64,000 bases of DNA from Microvirga makkahensis (GTDB lineage Bacteria > Pseudomonadota > Alphaproteobacteria > Rhizobiales > Beijerinckiaceae). The position numbers were made by a program, and so were the translations under genes. Under the pieces are notes generated by a model. It worked only from the letters and a program-made list of their open reading frames with translations, had not been told where the DNA came from and ran no database searches. The stretch's first letter is position 1; every line of letters begins with the position of its first letter. This document shows positions 8,149 through 16,776 of the stretch, piece by piece. The stretch spans positions 1-64,000 of the forward strand of contig NZ_WURB01000005.1 of assembly GCF_009830105.1 (NCBI RefSeq). Reading direction: 5' to 3'.

Positions 8149-8832
8149 ATGAAACTTTCCTTCAAGACCGAAAGCCAATCGGGCTCGCGCACGATCGACG
8201 TCGAGATTGCCTCCCTCGTCGTCGCAGGATGGGCCGGGCGTGACCAGCATGCCATCGAGCACCACATCGAGGAGCTGTTCGCCATCGGCGTGCCGCGGCC
8301 GAGCTCCGTGCCGCTCTACTATCGCGTCGCGGAGAACCAGCTGACCCAGTCCTCGCGCATCCAGGTCGTGGGCAGCGAGACCTCGGGAGAGGTGGAGACC
8401 ATCGTGTTCCGGGCGGGTGGCGAGCTTTATGTGAGCATCGCCTCCGACCACACCGATCGCAAGCTTGAGACGCACAGCGTGGCCCTGTCGAAGCAGGTCT
8501 GCGCGAAACCTGTCGCTACGCAGGCGTGGCTCTATGCCGATGTGGCCGAGTACTGGGACGAGCTCGTCATCCGGTCGTATATCGAGGAGAACGGTGAGCG
8601 CGTGCTCTATCAGGAGGGCACGCTCGCCTCTCTCCGTCCTCCGCTGGAGCTCGTCGCGGGTTTTGCCGGCCAGGACACGCTTCCAGAAGGCGTCGCAATG
8701 ATCTGCGGAACGGTCGGTGCAAAGGGCGGAATTCGGCCCGCTCCCTCCTTCACCATGGAGTTGTTCGATCCGCGCCGCGGACGCACCTTGAGCCACAGCT
8801 ACGACATCGAGGTTCTGCCGGAAGTTGCCTGA
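8149..8832 (+). CDS. DUF2848 family protein
   Basis: The 227-residue soluble protein starts MKLSFKTES at an ATG 44 bp after dctM. It has conserved features of DUF2848: a VVAGWAGRDQHAIEHHIEEL segment (about 24-43), the VPLYYRVAENQLTQS block, and VEYWDEL-like AEYWDELVIRSY in the middle. DUF2848 is related to fumarylacetoacetate-hydrolase-fold proteins, but no reaction is established. FAH-fold enzymes often cleave C-C bonds or tautomerise oxo-acids. Here it lies between a TRAP importer and an amidase, which suggests a step in degrading the imported compound. The family call is fairly sure; the reaction is unknown. Confidence 0.8.
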   Translation: MKLSFKTESQSGSRTIDVEIASLVVAGWAGRDQHAIEHHIEELFAIGVPRPSSVPLYYRVAENQLTQSSRIQVVGSETSGEVETIVFRAGGELYVSIASDHTDRKLETHSVALSKQVCAKPVATQAWLYADVAEYWDELVIRSYIEENGERVLYQEGTLASLRPPLELVAGFAGQDTLPEGVAMICGTVGAKGGIRPAPSFTMELFDPRRGRTLSHSYDIEVLPEVA

Positions 8833-8873
8833 TCCGGAAGCCCGATGCAACCCAATCCCATGGTTGACGCAAC

Positions 8874-10229
8874 ATGACTACGACAGTGAACGAACAGCAG
8901 CAGGCACTCGCGCAAGGGCGCACTACGTCAATGGACCTGACGGAGGAGGCGCTGAGCCGCGCGGCCGACCCGGGCGGGGAGGGCGCGCGTGTCTTCACGA
9001 AGCTGTATCCCGATCAGGCCCGCGCCGCCGCTCAGGCCTCCGACATCCTGCGCAAGGCCGGGATGACCCGCTCTCCCATCGACGGGCTGCCGATATCGAT
9101 CAAGGATCTGTTCGACGTCGCGGGCGATGTCACGATGGCAGGGTCGGTCGCGCGCGCAGGCGAGCCGGCGGCTGCGGAGGATGCCCTCGTCGTCAGGCGC
9201 CTGCGGGAGGCGGGCGCGGTGATCGTTGGCCGCACCAACATGACCGAGTTCGCCTATTCGGGGCTCGGCCTCAACCCGCATTACGACGTGCCGCGCAACC
9301 CATGGGATCGCGAGACCGGACGCATTCCGGGCGGGTCATCGTCCGGTGCCGCGGTATCGGTGACCGACGGGATGGCTGTGGCCGGGATCGGCTCCGATAC
9401 GGGTGGATCCGTCCGGATCCCGGCGGCGCTCTGCGGCCTCGTGGGCTTCAAGCCGACGGCGTCGAGGGTGCCGATGGATGGCGTCCTGCCGCTCTCCTTC
9501 AGCCTCGATTCCGTTGGTGCGATCGCGCCCTCGGTGGCGTGCTGCGCGGTTCTCGATGCGATCATGGCCGCCGACGGGAGGCCGCTCCCGCGTCCAGCCG
9601 AGCTCGGTAGGCTGCGCTTCGCCGTGCCCACGACCCTGGCGCTGGATGGAATGGACAAGGACGTAGCCCGCGCCTTCGAGGCCGTGCTCGCAAGGCTTTC
9701 GGCCGCCGGTGTGCGGATTGACGAGATCGCCGTGCCGGAATTCGCCGAACTTGCAGCCATCAACGCCAATGGCGGCTTCACGGCAGCGGAGTCCTGGGCC
9801 TGGCACCGGGATCTGATCGAGCGCGCGGGCGACCGCTACGATCCGCGCGTCGTTACGCGCATCCGGCGAGGCAAGGACATCTCCGCCGCCGATTACCTCG
9901 ATCTGCTCGAGGCCCGCAAGGCATGGCGAGAAAAGGTGGAGGCGCGGATCGAAGGCTATGATGCGCTTCTGCTTCCGACCGTTCCGGTCGTCGCACCCGC
10001 TATTGCGGAACTCGCGGCGAACGACGATGTCTACTATGCCATGAACGGCCTGATCCTTCGCAATCCCACGCTGATCAACTTCCTCGACGGAGCCGCCTTG
10101 TCCGTTCCGTGTCACGGACCCGGCGGAGCTCCCGTTGGTCTGATGATCGCAGGGCCTGCCGGATCCGACCGCAGGATGCTCGCTATCGGCATGGCGGTCG
10201 AAGCTCTGCGCTTGCAGGATCAGGCGTAA
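8874..10229 (+). CDS. Amidase signature family hydrolase
   Basis: The 451-residue enzyme has the complete Ser-cisSer-Lys triad of the amidase signature family: Lys77 in ISIKDLF, Ser155 in GGSSSGAA and Ser179 in GSDTGGSVR. These enzymes hydrolyse a carboxamide to a carboxylate and ammonia. It resembles GatA-like and allophanate-hydrolase-like catabolic amidases, not the tRNA amidotransferase, because no gatB or gatC is nearby and the operon is catabolic. It lies 41 bp after the DUF2848 gene and 24 bp before the DUF1445 gene. The substrate is probably derived from the compound imported by the TRAP system. The class is sure; the substrate is not. Confidence 0.93.
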   Translation: MTTTVNEQQQALAQGRTTSMDLTEEALSRAADPGGEGARVFTKLYPDQARAAAQASDILRKAGMTRSPIDGLPISIKDLFDVAGDVTMAGSVARAGEPAAAEDALVVRRLREAGAVIVGRTNMTEFAYSGLGLNPHYDVPRNPWDRETGRIPGGSSSGAAVSVTDGMAVAGIGSDTGGSVRIPAALCGLVGFKPTASRVPMDGVLPLSFSLDSVGAIAPSVACCAVLDAIMAADGRPLPRPAELGRLRFAVPTTLALDGMDKDVARAFEAVLARLSAAGVRIDEIAVPEFAELAAINANGGFTAAESWAWHRDLIERAGDRYDPRVVTRIRRGKDISAADYLDLLEARKAWREKVEARIEGYDALLLPTVPVVAPAIAELAANDDVYYAMNGLILRNPTLINFLDGAALSVPCHGPGGAPVGLMIAGPAGSDRRMLAIGMAVEALRLQDQA

Positions 10230-10253
10230 CGCGCACCGGCAGAAGGATTGGAC

Positions 10254-11048
10254 ATGCCCGCAAAGATCGACAACAGCGCCGCCTACAAAGCCCGTCAGGA
10301 TGCCCGCGCGGGCATCCTGACCGGCCCGACCGCCAACCTCGCTCCCGGGCATGTTCAGGCCAACCTCGCTATCCTGCCGGAGGAACTCGCGCACGACTTC
10401 CTGCGCTTCTGCCAGCGCAATCCCAAGCCGTGCCCGCTCGTCGCGGTCTCCGAGACGGGAGACCCGTCGCTGCCGGAGCTGGGCCAGGATATCGACATCC
10501 GTACCGACATTCCCCGCTACCGCGTGTGGCGCAACGGCGAACTAGTGGCGGAGCCCACCGATATCCGTGACCTGTGGAATGAAAAGCTGGTGGCCTTCCT
10601 GATTGGCTGCTCGTTCTCGTTCGAGGAGGCGATGCTGGCGGACGGCCTGCCGGTGCGCCACATCGAGCAGGGCTGCAACGTGCCGATGTACCGGACGAAC
10701 ATTCCGACCGTAGCGACGGGGCCCTTCTCGGGGCCGCTCGTCGTGTCCATGCGTCCGCTGAAGGCCGCCGACGCGATCCGCGCCGTGCAGGTGACGTCGC
10801 GCTTTCCGTCCGTTCACGGTGCGCCAGTGCATCTCGGCGATCCCTCCCTGATCGGAATCACCGACATCAGCAAGCCCGATTACGGCGATGCAGTCGAGAT
10901 CCGGGAGGGCGAGATTCCGGTCTTCTGGGCCTGCGGTGTCACACCGCAATCGGTCATCGCCAACGTCCGTCCGGAGTTCTGCATCACGCACGCGCCGGGC
11001 CACATGCTTGTCACCGATCTTCTGAATTCCTCGATCGCGGTGATCTGA
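10254..11048 (+). CDS. DUF1445/UPF0317 putative hydro-lyase (D-glutamate cyclase family)
   Basis: The 264-residue protein contains family blocks [21 protein letters not shown] (split over about 32-52), [26 protein letters not shown] and [10 protein letters not shown]. The start ATG 10254 has an AAGGATT site upstream and fits better than TTG 10248. UPF0317 includes Bacillus YcsI, and the mammalian protein C14orf159 is a D-glutamate cyclase that interconverts D-glutamate and 5-oxo-D-proline. Bacterial members next to lactam or amide hydrolases suggest a similar (de)hydration or ring-forming step. It is the last gene of the TRAP operon, followed by palindromic repeats. The family call is sure; the reaction here is inferred. 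Confidence 0.88.
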   Translation: MPAKIDNSAAYKARQDARAGILTGPTANLAPGHVQANLAILPEELAHDFLRFCQRNPKPCPLVAVSETGDPSLPELGQDIDIRTDIPRYRVWRNGELVAEPTDIRDLWNEKLVAFLIGCSFSFEEAMLADGLPVRHIEQGCNVPMYRTNIPTVATGPFSGPLVVSMRPLKAADAIRAVQVTSRFPSVHGAPVHLGDPSLIGITDISKPDYGDAVEIREGEIPVFWACGVTPQSVIANVRPEFCITHAPGHMLVTDLLNSSIAVI

Positions 11049-11104
11049 CCCGATCCGTCAACGCGGGCGGTGATGGTCGCTCGCGTTCATCCATCCTGGG
11101 CCAA

Positions 11105-11154
11105 GAGCATCGAACCCCAAAGTGGACTCGTTTTGGGGATTCAATCCGATGCTC
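11105..11154. repeat. 50-bp hairpin element, copy 2
   Basis: It has gagcatcg and cgatgctc ends with an internal ccccaaa/ttttgggg stem. Length and ends match 2742-2791. It follows the DUF1445 stop codon by 57 bp and could also act as a transcript end. Confidence 0.65.
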
Positions 11155-11221
11155 CACTTTCTGAACAGCGCACCGTTCAACGCGGGCCTCCCGGGCTCGT
11201 AGGATGCGCTTGTGCCTCCTA

Positions 11222-11273
11222 TCATGGCTGCCCCCGGGCCTGAACCGGGGATCAATCCCGACCATCCCGATGG
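11222..11273. repeat. Dispersed palindromic repeat, type tcatggc...ggggatcaatcccg
   Basis: It shares tcatggc, ccggggatca and tcccg-ccat blocks with 24069-24120, and parts with copies near 48.4, 51.9, 54.8 and 63.8 kb. It is intergenic only. Confidence 0.6.
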
Positions 11274-11829
11274 ATGAACAGCGCCCCGCTCAACAGATCG
11301 AAATCACCGGCATGGGACTGGTGATGAGGGGGCGGGATGCTTCCTGCATCCGCACCTCACGGTTTGAATGAGGCGAGCGAGCCGTCCGCGCACTCGCGGG
11401 CGGATCCGGCGGATTCGTGTGCGGATCGGATGCGCGAAAGCCATCTCCGCCACCACGATGATGCCACTTCGATGGTCCCGCAGGGAACTCTCCCGGAGCC
11501 CTGTGGACACGGAGCCGCTCAAGCCTCCGGCGAACGCTTAAGCTACTGTGCCAAAAACAAAAATGAAGATGCGGCGGCGACAGATGTTCTTGCCGCATAA
11601 GCGGGAAATGTAGCCAATTCGTGTCAAGGGGTTGGCTTTTCGCGCCAATCGGTTTAGACAAATATCGATAACGGCAACGATATTCGTTGGATGCTTCGCT
11701 GGAAGCTGGCAAAGTTGCGCATCTCCTGATGTGCTCTTGTTATCGCTTTCGCTCATTCAACTATTTTCCTGACTGAGATTACGCAGTGGAGGTTTCCCTA
11801 ATCTTAGAACCGGGGGCAATGGAGTTTTG

Positions 11830-13071
11830 ATGATTATCGAGGACGGTAACGTGCGCGTCGAGGCTGGCGTCGGCACTCCCGCGGAAAAGATCGTGTTGCG
11901 CAACGTGTTCAAGCTCTTCGGCTCGGACGTCTCGCGTGCGATCCAAATGATCCAGGCAGGCAAGGGCAAGGACGCCGTTCAGGCGGAGACCCGCTGCACC
12001 ATTGGCGTCAACGACGCCAGCTTCGGCATTCGCGAGGGCGAGATCTTCGTGGTGATGGGACTTTCCGGCTCGGGCAAATCGACCCTGCTGCGCCTTCTCA
12101 ACCGTCTGATCGAGCCGACAATGGGCTCGATCCTGATTGATGGGCAGGACGTGACCCGCATGAGCAAGCGCAACCTGATCGCCTTGCGCCGGCGCGACAT
12201 GAGCATGGTCTTCCAGAGTTTCGCGCTTCTGCCCAACCGGACGGTTCTCGACAACACGGCCTTCGGTCTCGAGATCGCGGGCGTTCCCGAGGCGGAGCGC
12301 AACCGGAAGGCTCTTTCGGCTCTCGAGGCGGTCGGGCTCGCCCGTTACGCAGCGAGCCGCCCGGACGAGCTGTCCGGCGGGATGAAGCAGCGCGTCGGCC
12401 TGGCCCGCGCGCTTGCCAACGAGCCGACGGTTCTTTTGATGGACGAGGCTTTCTCTGCTCTCGACCCGCTGATCCGCACGGAGATGCAGGACGAGCTCCT
12501 GCGGCTGCAATCCGAACACAGCCGCACGATCGTCTTCGTCAGCCACGATCTCGACGAGGCCATGCGCATCGGCGACAGGATCGCGATCATGCAAGACGGG
12601 GTCGTGGTGCAGGTCGGCACGCCAGAGGACATCGTCATGAACCCGGCCAACGATTACGTCCGCTCGTTCTTCCGCAACGTGGACGTCAGTCACGTCTTCC
12701 GGGCCGGCGACATCGCCCGCCACAATCAGCTCACCTTGATCGAGCGGAGCGGGCACAGCGTCAATGCCGCCCTCGAGCGGATGCGTGCGCACGACAGGGA
12801 CGTCGCCATCGTGATCGCCCGCGACAAGCGCTACCAAGGCATGGTCAGCGCGGATTCGCTCAAGGAGGCGGTACGCGCGGGCGGGCAGGATCCGTATCGG
12901 AAGGCCTTCCTGCCCGACATGAATCCCATCGAGGCTGACACGCCGCTGTCCCAGGTCATGGGACGCGTGGCGGAGAGCCACTGGCCCGTTCCGGTGGTGG
13001 ACGAGCGCGGCCACTATCTCGGCGCCATCTCCAAGTCCTCCCTCCTCATGACCCTCGACCGCGCCGGCTGA
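11830..13071 (+). CDS. proV: Glycine betaine/proline ABC transporter ATP-binding protein
   Basis: This 413-residue subunit powers import of quaternary-amine osmolytes. It has Walker A GLSGSGKST (77-85), the signature LSGGMKQR, Walker B VLLMDEAFSALD and the switch His in VSHDLDEAM. A C-terminal CBS-domain pair (about 290-410) is the family's ionic-strength sensor. ATG 11830 is preferred because GGAG lies 5 bp upstream. It is the first gene of a proV-proW-proX set, with 27 bp to the next gene. The long ~90-residue lead before Walker A is normal for ProV. Confidence 0.95.
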   Translation: MIIEDGNVRVEAGVGTPAEKIVLRNVFKLFGSDVSRAIQMIQAGKGKDAVQAETRCTIGVNDASFGIREGEIFVVMGLSGSGKSTLLRLLNRLIEPTMGSILIDGQDVTRMSKRNLIALRRRDMSMVFQSFALLPNRTVLDNTAFGLEIAGVPEAERNRKALSALEAVGLARYAASRPDELSGGMKQRVGLARALANEPTVLLMDEAFSALDPLIRTEMQDELLRLQSEHSRTIVFVSHDLDEAMRIGDRIAIMQDGVVVQVGTPEDIVMNPANDYVRSFFRNVDVSHVFRAGDIARHNQLTLIERSGHSVNAALERMRAHDRDVAIVIARDKRYQGMVSADSLKEAVRAGGQDPYRKAFLPDMNPIEADTPLSQVMGRVAESHWPVPVVDERGHYLGAISKSSLLMTLDRAG

Positions 13072-13098
13072 AACACCGGCGCGTAAAGGATATTGCTT

Positions 13099-14013
13099 AT
13101 GGATTTCGATATCAGTATCGGCGCTGGCGCTAGCGCGGTCGTCGAGTACATGCTCGACAACTTCTCCCCGACACTCGATGCGATCGCGGACGGCATCGGC
13201 TTGTTCGCCGACGGCATCAAGGATGCTCTGCTCGGGTTGCCGTCATGGGCGCTCATCGCGCTCGTCTCGCTGTTTGCGCTCTGGCGCATTGGCTGGAAGT
13301 TCGCTCTCGTCGCCGGCGTTGCCCTTCTTCTCATCGTCGGAATGGGCTTGTGGAAGGAGACCGTCGAGACGCTCGCCCTCGTGATCGCGGCGACGGCGAT
13401 CGCGATCGTGATCGGCATTCCGCTCGGTATCGCGATGGCGCGAAGCGCCGTCCTGGCCGCAGTCACGCGCCCCCTGCTCGATCTGATGCAGACGATGCCG
13501 GCCTTCGTCTATCTGATTCCGGCGGCGATGTTCTTTGGCCTTGGCGCGGTGCCCGGCACCATCGCAACCGTGATCTTCTCAATGCCTCCCGTCGTGCGCC
13601 TGACCGCGCTGGGGCTGACCCAGGTCAACCGCGAGTTCGTGGAAGCGGGTCTCGCCTTCGGCTGCACGGATCGTCAGCTCCTGTTCAAGGTGCAGTTTCC
13701 GCTTGCCCTGCCGTCCATCATGGCGGGCGTGAACCAGACCATCATGCTCGGCCTGTCGATGGTGGTGATCGCCTCCATGATCGGGGCGGGCGGCTTGGGC
13801 AACACGGTGCTCACGGGCATCCAGCGCCTCGACGTGGGGCTCGGCTTCGAGGGTGGTCTCGCCGTCGTCATCCTGGCCATCATTCTCGACCGTCTGACGC
13901 AAAGCCTCTCGCGGCCGGCCGCCTTCCCGCTTCCGTACTGGGCGCTTCGGCGCTCCAGATCAGCGCCGGAGATCGCCAGCCTGAAGACCGCGCCTGCCAA
14001 GACAGGCGCCTGA
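13099..14013 (+). CDS. proW: Glycine betaine/proline ABC transporter permease
   Basis: The 304-residue membrane subunit starts at ATG 13099, 8 bp after TAAAGGA. An N-terminal amphipathic region (1-45) precedes about seven membrane helices. The coupling motif is recognisable at [20 protein letters not shown] (about 178-197), and [17 protein letters not shown] is a characteristic ProW segment. It forms the channel for ProX-delivered substrate and couples to ProV. Its position between proV and proX supports the call. Confidence 0.95.
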   Translation: MDFDISIGAGASAVVEYMLDNFSPTLDAIADGIGLFADGIKDALLGLPSWALIALVSLFALWRIGWKFALVAGVALLLIVGMGLWKETVETLALVIAATAIAIVIGIPLGIAMARSAVLAAVTRPLLDLMQTMPAFVYLIPAAMFFGLGAVPGTIATVIFSMPPVVRLTALGLTQVNREFVEAGLAFGCTDRQLLFKVQFPLALPSIMAGVNQTIMLGLSMVVIASMIGAGGLGNTVLTGIQRLDVGLGFEGGLAVVILAIILDRLTQSLSRPAAFPLPYWALRRSRSAPEIASLKTAPAKTGA

Positions 14014-14082
14014 CGCCGGGCGCCGGACCGGAGTCCCGGCCCGGCGCTCGACCAAAACCCAAGAGCTGAAAGGAGAACCCCC

Positions 14083-14970
14083 ATGCTCAAGACCTTCGCC
14101 CGGATCGCCCTCGCGGCGGCCCTGACCACAGGCCTTGCCGGCACGCTGCAGGCGCAGGAGGAGAAGAAGCCGGTGAAGATCGGCTGGACCGCCTGGGCCG
14201 ATGCCGAGTTCGTCACCAAGCTCGCCAAGAAGCTCATCGAGGACAACTATTCCCAGAAGGTCGAGCTCGTTCAGACCGACATCGCGCCGCAATATCAGGG
14301 CGTCGCGAAGGGCGACATCGACGCCATGATGATGGCCTGGCTGCCCGAGACCCACAAGGATTACTGGGAGCGCGTCGGCAACAAGGTCGTCCCTCTCGGC
14401 GTGCTCTACACGGATGCCAAGCTCGGCTGGGTCGTTCCGAACTACGTTCCAGAGGATCAGGTGGCATCCATCGCCGATCTCGCTAAGCCCGAGGTGAAGG
14501 AAAAGCTCGACAGCAAGGTGCAGGGGATCGATCCCGGAGCAGGCCTCACCCGCCTGTCGAAGGAAGCTCTCAAGACCTATGATCTGAGTGGCTACGACCT
14601 CACCACGGCCAGCGATGCCGCCATGGTGTCCGCGCTGGACCGCGCGATTCGCCGGAAGGAGTGGATCGTCGTGACCGGATGGAGCCCCCACTGGATGTTC
14701 GGCAAGTACGAGCTGCGCTACCTCGACGATCCGAAGAATGCGCTCGGTGGTGTCGAGCGCGTCTACGCCATCGCGCGGCAGGGATTCCAGAGCGAATATC
14801 CCGAGATCGCCCAGTTCCTGATGCGCATGCATCTTCCGCTGGACGAGCTCCAGGCTGCCATGTCCGATGCCAACGAATCCTCGGTCGACAAGGCGGTCGA
14901 GAACTACATCAGCGAGCATCAGGCGCGGGTGAAGTACTGGCTGACCGGCGAGATGACCTCCGCATCGTAA
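14083..14970 (+). CDS. proX: Glycine betaine-type substrate-binding protein
   Basis: The 295-residue periplasmic receptor has a Sec signal peptide (about 1-24, ending LQA). The mature protein begins near EKKPVKIGWTAWADAE. The aromatic residues of KIGWTAW, AWLPETHKDYWE and VTGWSPHWMF match the cation-pi cage used by OpuAC-type receptors for trimethylammonium ligands. The start follows AAAGGAG by about 7 bp. It completes the proVWX set and is followed by a strong terminator. Choline, betaine and carnitine are the likely ligands; which one cannot be told from sequence alone. Confidence 0.93.
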   Translation: MLKTFARIALAAALTTGLAGTLQAQEEKKPVKIGWTAWADAEFVTKLAKKLIEDNYSQKVELVQTDIAPQYQGVAKGDIDAMMMAWLPETHKDYWERVGNKVVPLGVLYTDAKLGWVVPNYVPEDQVASIADLAKPEVKEKLDSKVQGIDPGAGLTRLSKEALKTYDLSGYDLTTASDAAMVSALDRAIRRKEWIVVTGWSPHWMFGKYELRYLDDPKNALGGVERVYAIARQGFQSEYPEIAQFLMRMHLPLDELQAAMSDANESSVDKAVENYISEHQARVKYWLTGEMTSAS

Positions 14971-15007
14971 GGGATGTGTGAGACTTGCATCGTCGCACCT
15001 TCGATAG

Positions 15008-15038
15008 CAGGCTGCCGGGATCTCCCGGCAGCCTGTTT
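15008..15038 (+). terminator. Intrinsic terminator after proX
   Basis: A 13-bp inverted repeat (15008-15020 and 15023-15035) with a minimal loop precedes TTT. It lies 38 bp after the proX stop and also serves the convergent gene that ends at 15047. Confidence 0.8.
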
Positions 15039-15046
15039 CGTTCTGG

Positions 15047-15490
15047 TCAGTACGCCTGCCCCGACCGGCCCCGATCCCATGATGGCGGATCGTCGTAGGC
15101 GGGCATCTCCTCCCCGTACCGGGTCCGCGGCCTGTGACGGAAGTCGGAGGAGGGGGGTGGTTGCTCCGAAACCCGGGGCTCGGCCGCGCGGTCGAGAAGG
15201 CTCTGGGTGCCGTGCAGGAAGGACTGGGCCGCGGCGATGACGGCATCGGCGATGTCGCCGAGGCGGATGTCTCCCCAACGGCCGCCGTCCGCGGGCATGC
15301 GGTGAGGCCGGTCGTGATCCGCAGGATAGCGGGCGGAGCGATCACCCGGCAGAAGATCCGTGAAGATCCCCGCACCCGCGAGAATCGCGATCAGGACGAC
15401 GGGCACGACAAGCCGGAAGGCGAGGCCGACGACCTTGGTGATGACGACGTAGCCGATGACGAGGAGGATTGCGGCGGTGATGATGCCCAT
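15047..15490 (-). CDS. Small membrane-anchored hypothetical protein
   Basis: The 147-residue product begins MGIITAAILLVIGYVVITKV. One or two hydrophobic helices (about 3-45) precede a soluble tail rich in Asp, Arg and Pro. The tail holds an amphipathic stretch (DIADAVIAAAQSFLHGTQSLLD), then a disordered C-terminus with RHRPRTRYGEEMPAYDDPP. The frame is open further upstream, but the translation before ATG 15490 is not protein-like. It is convergent with proX. I do not recognise a family. A membrane-anchored accessory or regulatory role would be speculation. Confidence 0.6.
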   Translation of the reverse strand: MGIITAAILLVIGYVVITKVVGLAFRLVVPVVLIAILAGAGIFTDLLPGDRSARYPADHDRPHRMPADGGRWGDIRLGDIADAVIAAAQSFLHGTQSLLDRAAEPRVSEQPPPSSDFRHRPRTRYGEEMPAYDDPPSWDRGRSGQAY

Positions 15491-15677
15491 GGCTGGGTCT
15501 GTACGTTTCCTGACGTGTTGCGGGAGGCGAGGCATCCACGACATCGGCGGCCATTTTGTGTCCTCGGTGACTGCCGCGAGGATGAAAACTCTCCCCCCGC
15601 GTCTCAAGGGAGAGTTGATTCCGTGGCGGCGCCTGTAGGAGGATGTGCCCCAGGCAGGGACGAGGAGGAACCGAATC

Positions 15678-15923
15678 ATGTCGAGATCGCCAGGGGGACG
15701 TCGTCCGTCCGATCCGCTGAAGGCTGCAGAGGCGGCTTTCAAGAAGGTCACGACGAAGCCGGTCGAGGGGCCCGCCAAGGCGCCCGCCATTCCGGGCGTG
15801 AAGGAGGTCGTCACGCTCCGCATCGACCAGGAGGTGCTCGAGTTCTTTCAGCAGGATGGCCCCGGCTGGCAGGACCGCATCAATGCGGCTCTCCGCAAGG
15901 CGGCGGGCAAGTCCGACGGGTGA
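15678..15923 (+). CDS. BrnA-like antitoxin family protein, no BrnT partner
   Basis: The 81-residue product starts at ATG 15678 behind a strong GAGGAGGAA site. After a basic, Pro-rich lead comes VVTLRIDQEVLEFFQQDGPGWQ (split over about 44-66) and RINAALRKAAG, the ribbon-helix-helix pattern shared by BrnA antitoxins (typically TLRLDxDVLxxFRxxGxGWQTRINAxLR). BrnA normally neutralises the BrnT RNase encoded just upstream. No BrnT-like frame (about 90 residues) is visible on either side. It may be an orphan antitoxin or an independent DNA-binding protein. Confidence 0.75.
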   Translation: MSRSPGGRRPSDPLKAAEAAFKKVTTKPVEGPAKAPAIPGVKEVVTLRIDQEVLEFFQQDGPGWQDRINAALRKAAGKSDG

Positions 15924-15968
15924 GGCCGATTGCCCGGTCTTTGCCGCGCTCCATAATGCACCTTTCCC

Positions 15969-16391
15969 ATGACGCATTTCGCGGCAGCCATGACCACCGA
16001 GCTTACTCTTCTCGCCTGGACGCTCGTCCTCGCCCTCGTCCAGATCCTCCTTCCCGCGACCTTGCGCACTGGCGAGACAGGCGTGAGCTATAATGCAAGC
16101 GCACGCGACCATGAGGGGCCGCCGGTCGGGAAGATCACAGGGCGCCTCCAAAGGGCACAGAGCAACCTTTTCGAAACGCTGCCCGTCGTCGCGACCGCCA
16201 TCGTGATAGCGCACTTTGCGGGCCGGAACGGGGCGCTGACCTGGTGGGGAGCGATGCTCTACTTCTGGGCTCGCATCGTCTACCTGCCGCTCTATGCTCT
16301 CGGCATTCCCTATATCAGATCGGTCGTGTGGCTCGTGTCCCTCCTCGGGATCATCCTGATCCTGGTCGCGATCCTGCTTCCGGCGGCCTGA
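15969..16391 (+). CDS. MAPEG family membrane protein
   Basis: The 140-residue protein has four predicted membrane helices. It contains MAPEG-type features: RLQRAQSNLFETLPVVATAI (about 59-78), matching the family ERAxxNxxExxP motif, and a WARIVYLPLYALGIPYIRS loop before the last helix. The start may be ATG 15969 or ATG 15990, which directly precedes the first helix. Eukaryotic relatives are glutathione-dependent microsomal enzymes. The substrate and activity of bacterial members like this one are mostly unknown. It stands alone, followed by a mobile-element remnant. Confidence 0.85.
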   Translation: MTHFAAAMTTELTLLAWTLVLALVQILLPATLRTGETGVSYNASARDHEGPPVGKITGRLQRAQSNLFETLPVVATAIVIAHFAGRNGALTWWGAMLYFWARIVYLPLYALGIPYIRSVVWLVSLLGIILILVAILLPAA

Positions 16392-16449
16392 TCCGGGGGC
16401 GCCGCCAACGTGTGAATAGTCCGGCACATCGGGCAGACGGAAATTTGCG

Positions 16450-16776
16450 GTGGGTAAGGCACCTTATGCCTTTCCGAAACTCGGCTCGCTGCGTGTTGAC
16501 CAGATCGATACGCCCGTTGTGCTCCGCGCCTGAGGCCCGATCTGCCTGACGAAGCCCGAGACGGTGCGCCGCGTGCGGCAACGGATTGGAACCGTCCTCG
16601 ACCGAGCCAAGGCCGCAGGGTACCGCAACGGGGAGAACCCGGTTGAAGGCGTCACCAAAGGACTCCCAAAGCAAAATGACTGTGATGGCCATCACCCGGC
16701 GCCGCCCTACAACGAGGTCCCGACCTTTGCGGCCAAGCTGCGCATCAACAAGGTGAGCGAGAGGGTTCGTCTCGCC
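16450..16776 (+). pseudogene. Tyrosine recombinase (phage-type integrase) remnant
   Basis: Read in one frame with one internal stop (16531-16533), the translation gives FPKLGSLRVDQIDTPVVL, then VRRVRQRIGTVLDRAKAAGYR, NPVEG and KGLPKQ, and lastly PYNEVPTFAAKLR and VSERVRLAL. This is the core-binding domain and the first part of the catalytic domain of P4-type integrases. The catalytic Arg-His-Tyr region is missing. Similarity ends abruptly at about 16776, exactly where a truncated response-regulator remnant on the other strand begins. It is the debris of an integrative element, not a functional gene. Confidence 0.8.

Larger units (their letters stand above)
11049..11829. other. 781-bp intergenic region with repeats and proV upstream sequences
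   Basis: No gene is supported. It contains two palindromic repeats (11105-11154 and 11222-11273) and, closer to proV, two inverted repeats: agccaa/ttggct (11612-11637) and aatatcg/cgatatt (11661-11684). The sequence becomes clearly more AT-rich from about 11600 to 11820, as expected of a promoter region. Confidence 0.5.

Noticed and set aside
11290-11712. A 140-codon minus-strand frame before proV
   Set aside because: It overlaps palindromic repeats and the AT-rich proV promoter region, and its translation has no recognisable pattern.
11779-13014. A 411-codon minus-strand frame opposite proV
   Set aside because: proV has complete ABC motifs and its own start signal; the opposite frame is an artefact of GC-rich third positions.
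15134-16093. A 319-codon plus-strand frame spanning 15.1-16.1 kb
   Set aside because: The translation is Asp/Arg/Gly-biased and crosses the antitoxin and MAPEG genes. The minus-strand membrane protein and the small plus-strand genes have better starts.
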